Assembly: GCF_008801405.1 (NCBI RefSeq)
Contig: NZ_VZPV01000002.1
Span: forward strand, 1,113,498 to 1,177,497
Length of the DNA: 64,000 nt
Direction of reading: 5' to 3'
DNA from: Ralstonia insidiosa
GTDB lineage: Bacteria > Pseudomonadota > Gammaproteobacteria > Burkholderiales > Burkholderiaceae
Numbering within the stretch: the stretch's first letter is position 1; each line of letters opens with the position of its first letter. This document shows, piece by piece, positions 62,446 through 64,000 of the stretch. A program made the translations under genes and the position numbers. The notes below the pieces were generated by a model. It was not told the origin of the DNA and did no database searches. It saw only the letters and a program-made list of their open reading frames with translations.

Positions 62446-62985
62446 ATGAACAAGATCGCTATCGCACTGGCAGCCACGCTGGCCCTGGGCATTGCCGCTT
62501 CGGCACAAGCCGCCGACGGCACCATCACTTTTGACGGCGAGGTCCTCTCGACGAGCTGCAAGATCGACGTGGCCGGCGAAGGTGCCGCCAATGCCACCAT
62601 TACGCTGCCGAATGTTGCCGCCACCTCGTTGGCAACGGCGGGCTCCCGTGCTTCTGAGGTGCCGTTCAACATCGTGGTGGGTGGTCCTGGCGCGGATGCT
62701 TGCACGCAAAGCAACGTCAAGGCGTATTTCCACAGGGGCGCCAACGTTAACGCAGCTGGCCGCCTGAGCAACACCACCGGTACCGGTCAGGCTACCAACG
62801 TGGACGTGGTGCTGATGAACAGCAAGCGTCAAGACATCAACCTGCTCGACAACACCAACTCCGAAACCATCGCCATCACCAGCGGCTCGGCCACGATTCC
62901 GCTGTACGGCCAGTACTACGCCACGGGTGCCGCGACTGCAGGTCTGGTGGACACCAGCGTTGAATACTCGGTGATCTACCCCTAA
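62446..62985 (+). CDS. Type 1-like fimbrial major subunit (copy 1)
   Basis: A 179-aa pilin. The signal peptide MNKIAIALAATLALGIAASA ends AQA-AD; the mature chain has the subunit fold with two Cys (SCKIDV and DACTQSN) forming the usual disulfide, and ends with the C-terminal strand VDTSVEYSVIYP, which binds the chaperone. The first strand (DGTITFDGEV) carries donor-strand residues. Followed by a hairpin and a second subunit gene whose 3' part is identical. The start at 62446 is chosen for the signal peptide; the frame is open to 62332. Confidence 0.92.
   Translation: MNKIAIALAATLALGIAASAQAADGTITFDGEVLSTSCKIDVAGEGAANATITLPNVAATSLATAGSRASEVPFNIVVGGPGADACTQSNVKAYFHRGANVNAAGRLSNTTGTGQATNVDVVLMNSKRQDINLLDNTNSETIAITSGSATIPLYGQYYATGAATAGLVDTSVEYSVIYP
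62749..62981 (+). repeat. 233-bp exact repeat, copy 1 (3' part of fimbrial gene 1)
   Basis: Identical base for base to 63768-64000 (offset 1019 bp). It covers the last 78 codons of the first fimbrial gene. The 5' parts and signal peptides of the two genes differ, and upstream regions share only partial similarity. Confidence 0.9.
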
Positions 62986-63467
62986 TAGACCTGATCTGAT
63001 GATCGCAACGGCCGGAGCTTTTGCTTCCGGCCGTCAGTGCTTTGTCTGACACCGGCTTGTTCGGGGCAATCTGCCAAGGGCGTTGTTCTGACGCACCGTG
63101 AGGCCATCGCGAACATGCATCGCCAAGTCACCTAGGCAGCCCTATGCGGATGAGCGCTGCCGGCATGGTGGCCCAGTCCATCGCATTTGCTTGCAGGCAG
63201 TACGAACCGCACCGCGATGCGACATGCGCTTGATGCGTCGTTTGGTGCAAGGCGCGGCAGCAAATTTTGAACGGCACACAGGTGCAACCCCGCGCCAACC
63301 CAAAGGTTGTGGCCATGCTGCAACGCCCAAGATTCAGAGCAATCCGATTATCGAAGGTGTCGGTTTTCCATAAAGTTGAAGACAACAGGCAAGCGCACTC
63401 GGGAGGCGATGTCTGGTGGTCAAACCGAATGCTCCCGTACCTCAATCTCATTTTTTTGCGCAAAACT
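62986..63467. other. Spacer between the two fimbrial subunit genes
   Basis: 482 bp with a hairpin directly after gene 1 (63008-63034) and no recognisable gene. The last 100 bp before gene 2 resemble the region before gene 1 (shared CAGGCAAGCGC and TCGGGAGGCGATG elements), so the second gene seems to carry its own copy of the promoter or leader. The middle (63055-63330) matches nothing I know. Confidence 0.55.
63008..63034 (+). terminator. Hairpin after fimbrial gene 1
   Basis: ACGGCCGGA (63008-63016) pairs perfectly with TCCGGCCGT (63026-63034); the loop is GCTTTTGCT. The downstream T content is weak (TGCTTTG), so it may act as a partial terminator or 3' stabiliser of the major pilin mRNA. 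Confidence 0.6.
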
Positions 63468-64000
63468 ATGAACAAGATCGCTATCGCAATCGCCGCTCTG
63501 GCCATGGGCGTTGCTGCTTCGGCGCAAGCCTCTGACGGCACCATCACCTTCAAGGGTGAAGTCGTTGCCACGAGCTGCAAGATCGACGTGGGCGGCACTG
63601 GCGCCGCTAACGCCACCGTTACGCTGCCGAAGGTTGCCGCCAACTCGCTGGCGACGGCGGGCTCGCGTATTGCTGAAGTGCCGTTCAACATCGTGGTGGG
63701 TGGTACGGGTGCCGACGCTTGCACGCAAAGCAACGTCAAGGCGTACTTCCACAATGGCGCCAACGTCAACGCAGCTGGCCGCCTGAGCAACACCACCGGT
63801 ACCGGTCAGGCTACCAACGTGGACGTGGTGCTGATGAACAGCAAGCGTCAAGACATCAACCTGCTCGACAACACCAACTCCGAAACCATCGCCATCACCA
63901 GCGGCTCGGCCACGATTCCGCTGTACGGCCAGTACTACGCCACGGGTGCCGCGACTGCAGGTCTGGTGGACACCAGCGTTGAATACTCGGTGATCTACCC
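63468..64000 (+). CDS. Type 1-like fimbrial major subunit (copy 2, cut by window end)
   Basis: A second pilin with signal peptide (MNKIAIAIAALAMGVAASAQ, one residue shorter than copy 1). The visible 177 complete codons plus two bases reach the terminal EYSVIYP, so only the last base of that codon and the stop codon lie outside. It differs from copy 1 mainly in the first 95 residues (for example KGEVVATSCKIDVGG in place of DGEVLSTSCKIDVAG) and is identical afterwards. Same Cys pair and C-terminal strand. Probably an alternative or additional shaft subunit. Confidence 0.9.
   Translation, partial: MNKIAIAIAALAMGVAASAQASDGTITFKGEVVATSCKIDVGGTGAANATVTLPKVAANSLATAGSRIAEVPFNIVVGGTGADACTQSNVKAYFHNGANVNAAGRLSNTTGTGQATNVDVVLMNSKRQDINLLDNTNSETIAITSGSATIPLYGQYYATGAATAGLVDTSVEYSVIY
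63768..64000 (+). repeat. 233-bp exact repeat, copy 2
   Basis: Identical to 62749-62981 and running to the window end, so the true repeat may be longer. It is the 3' part of the second fimbrial gene. Confidence 0.9.

Noticed and set aside
63098..63373. 91-codon open frame between the fimbrial genes
   Set aside because: No ribosome site, no similarity and Arg/Cys-biased composition; more likely non-coding spacer.

Overview
The window is high-GC beta-proteobacterial DNA. The two CzcCBA-type pumps, the NfrAB-WecB glycan locus, COG0523/PyrC-like zinc genes and overall protein similarity point to Burkholderiaceae, most likely Ralstonia (R. pickettii/mannitolilytica/insidiosa type). This is judged from recognised protein families; no search was run. 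Genes are densely packed and often overlap as ATGA. I see no rRNA, tRNA, CRISPR array, prophage or insertion sequence.

Layout. 1-4.7 kb: two sulfur-compound ABC importers on the minus strand, MetQNI (methionine) followed by an SsuACB-like sulfonate importer cut by the left edge. 4.9-8.1 kb: an anchored M20 peptidase, a YddG-like aromatic amino acid exporter and a DUF2917 protein, with a cluster of AACTGTTC repeats between the last two. 8.2-16.5 kb: a heavy-metal two-component system divergent from a small PYTDG-repeat exported protein and CzcCBA, with a CusR/CopR-type palindrome in between. 16.5-23 kb: HIT protein, TetR regulator divergent from an orphan branched-chain-type binding protein, 2-hydroxyacid dehydrogenase, glycine-zipper lipoprotein and a chemoreceptor.

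23.8-32.3 kb is the most interesting region: nfrB (glycosyltransferase with a C-terminal MshEN c-di-GMP module), a short nfrA outer-membrane protein, a dedicated wecB epimerase, and three exported proteins of unknown role (a 150-aa protein, a DUF2334 deacetylase-like protein and a clan GH-A-like glycosidase). Together they look like an extended NfrAB-type surface-glycan export and processing system.

32.4-35.8 kb: a decayed MscS-like remnant, then a COG0523 GTPase, gamma-carbonic anhydrase and variant dihydroorotase behind two palindromes, a likely zinc-starvation operon. 35.8-43.7 kb: membrane GGDEF enzyme, MntH, QseBC-like two-component system, an Rrf2 regulator with its NAD(P)-binding partner, azoreductase, SMR exporter and HxlR regulator. 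43.8-50.5 kb: a second HME-RND pump operon ending in a PII-like protein. 50.6-59 kb: M1 aminopeptidase lipoprotein, PAS-PAS-GGDEF cyclase, TonB-dependent receptor, exported isochorismatase-like hydrolase and LysR regulator. 59.3-64 kb: a DctB/FixJ-type two-component system, then a chaperone and two tandem, partly identical fimbrial subunits; the second is cut by the right edge one base before its expected stop codon is complete.

Themes that connect the regions are metal homeostasis (two RND pumps, zinc-starvation operon, MntH), c-di-GMP signalling (two GGDEF proteins plus the MshEN module in NfrB) and cell-surface structures (Nfr glycan, fimbriae).
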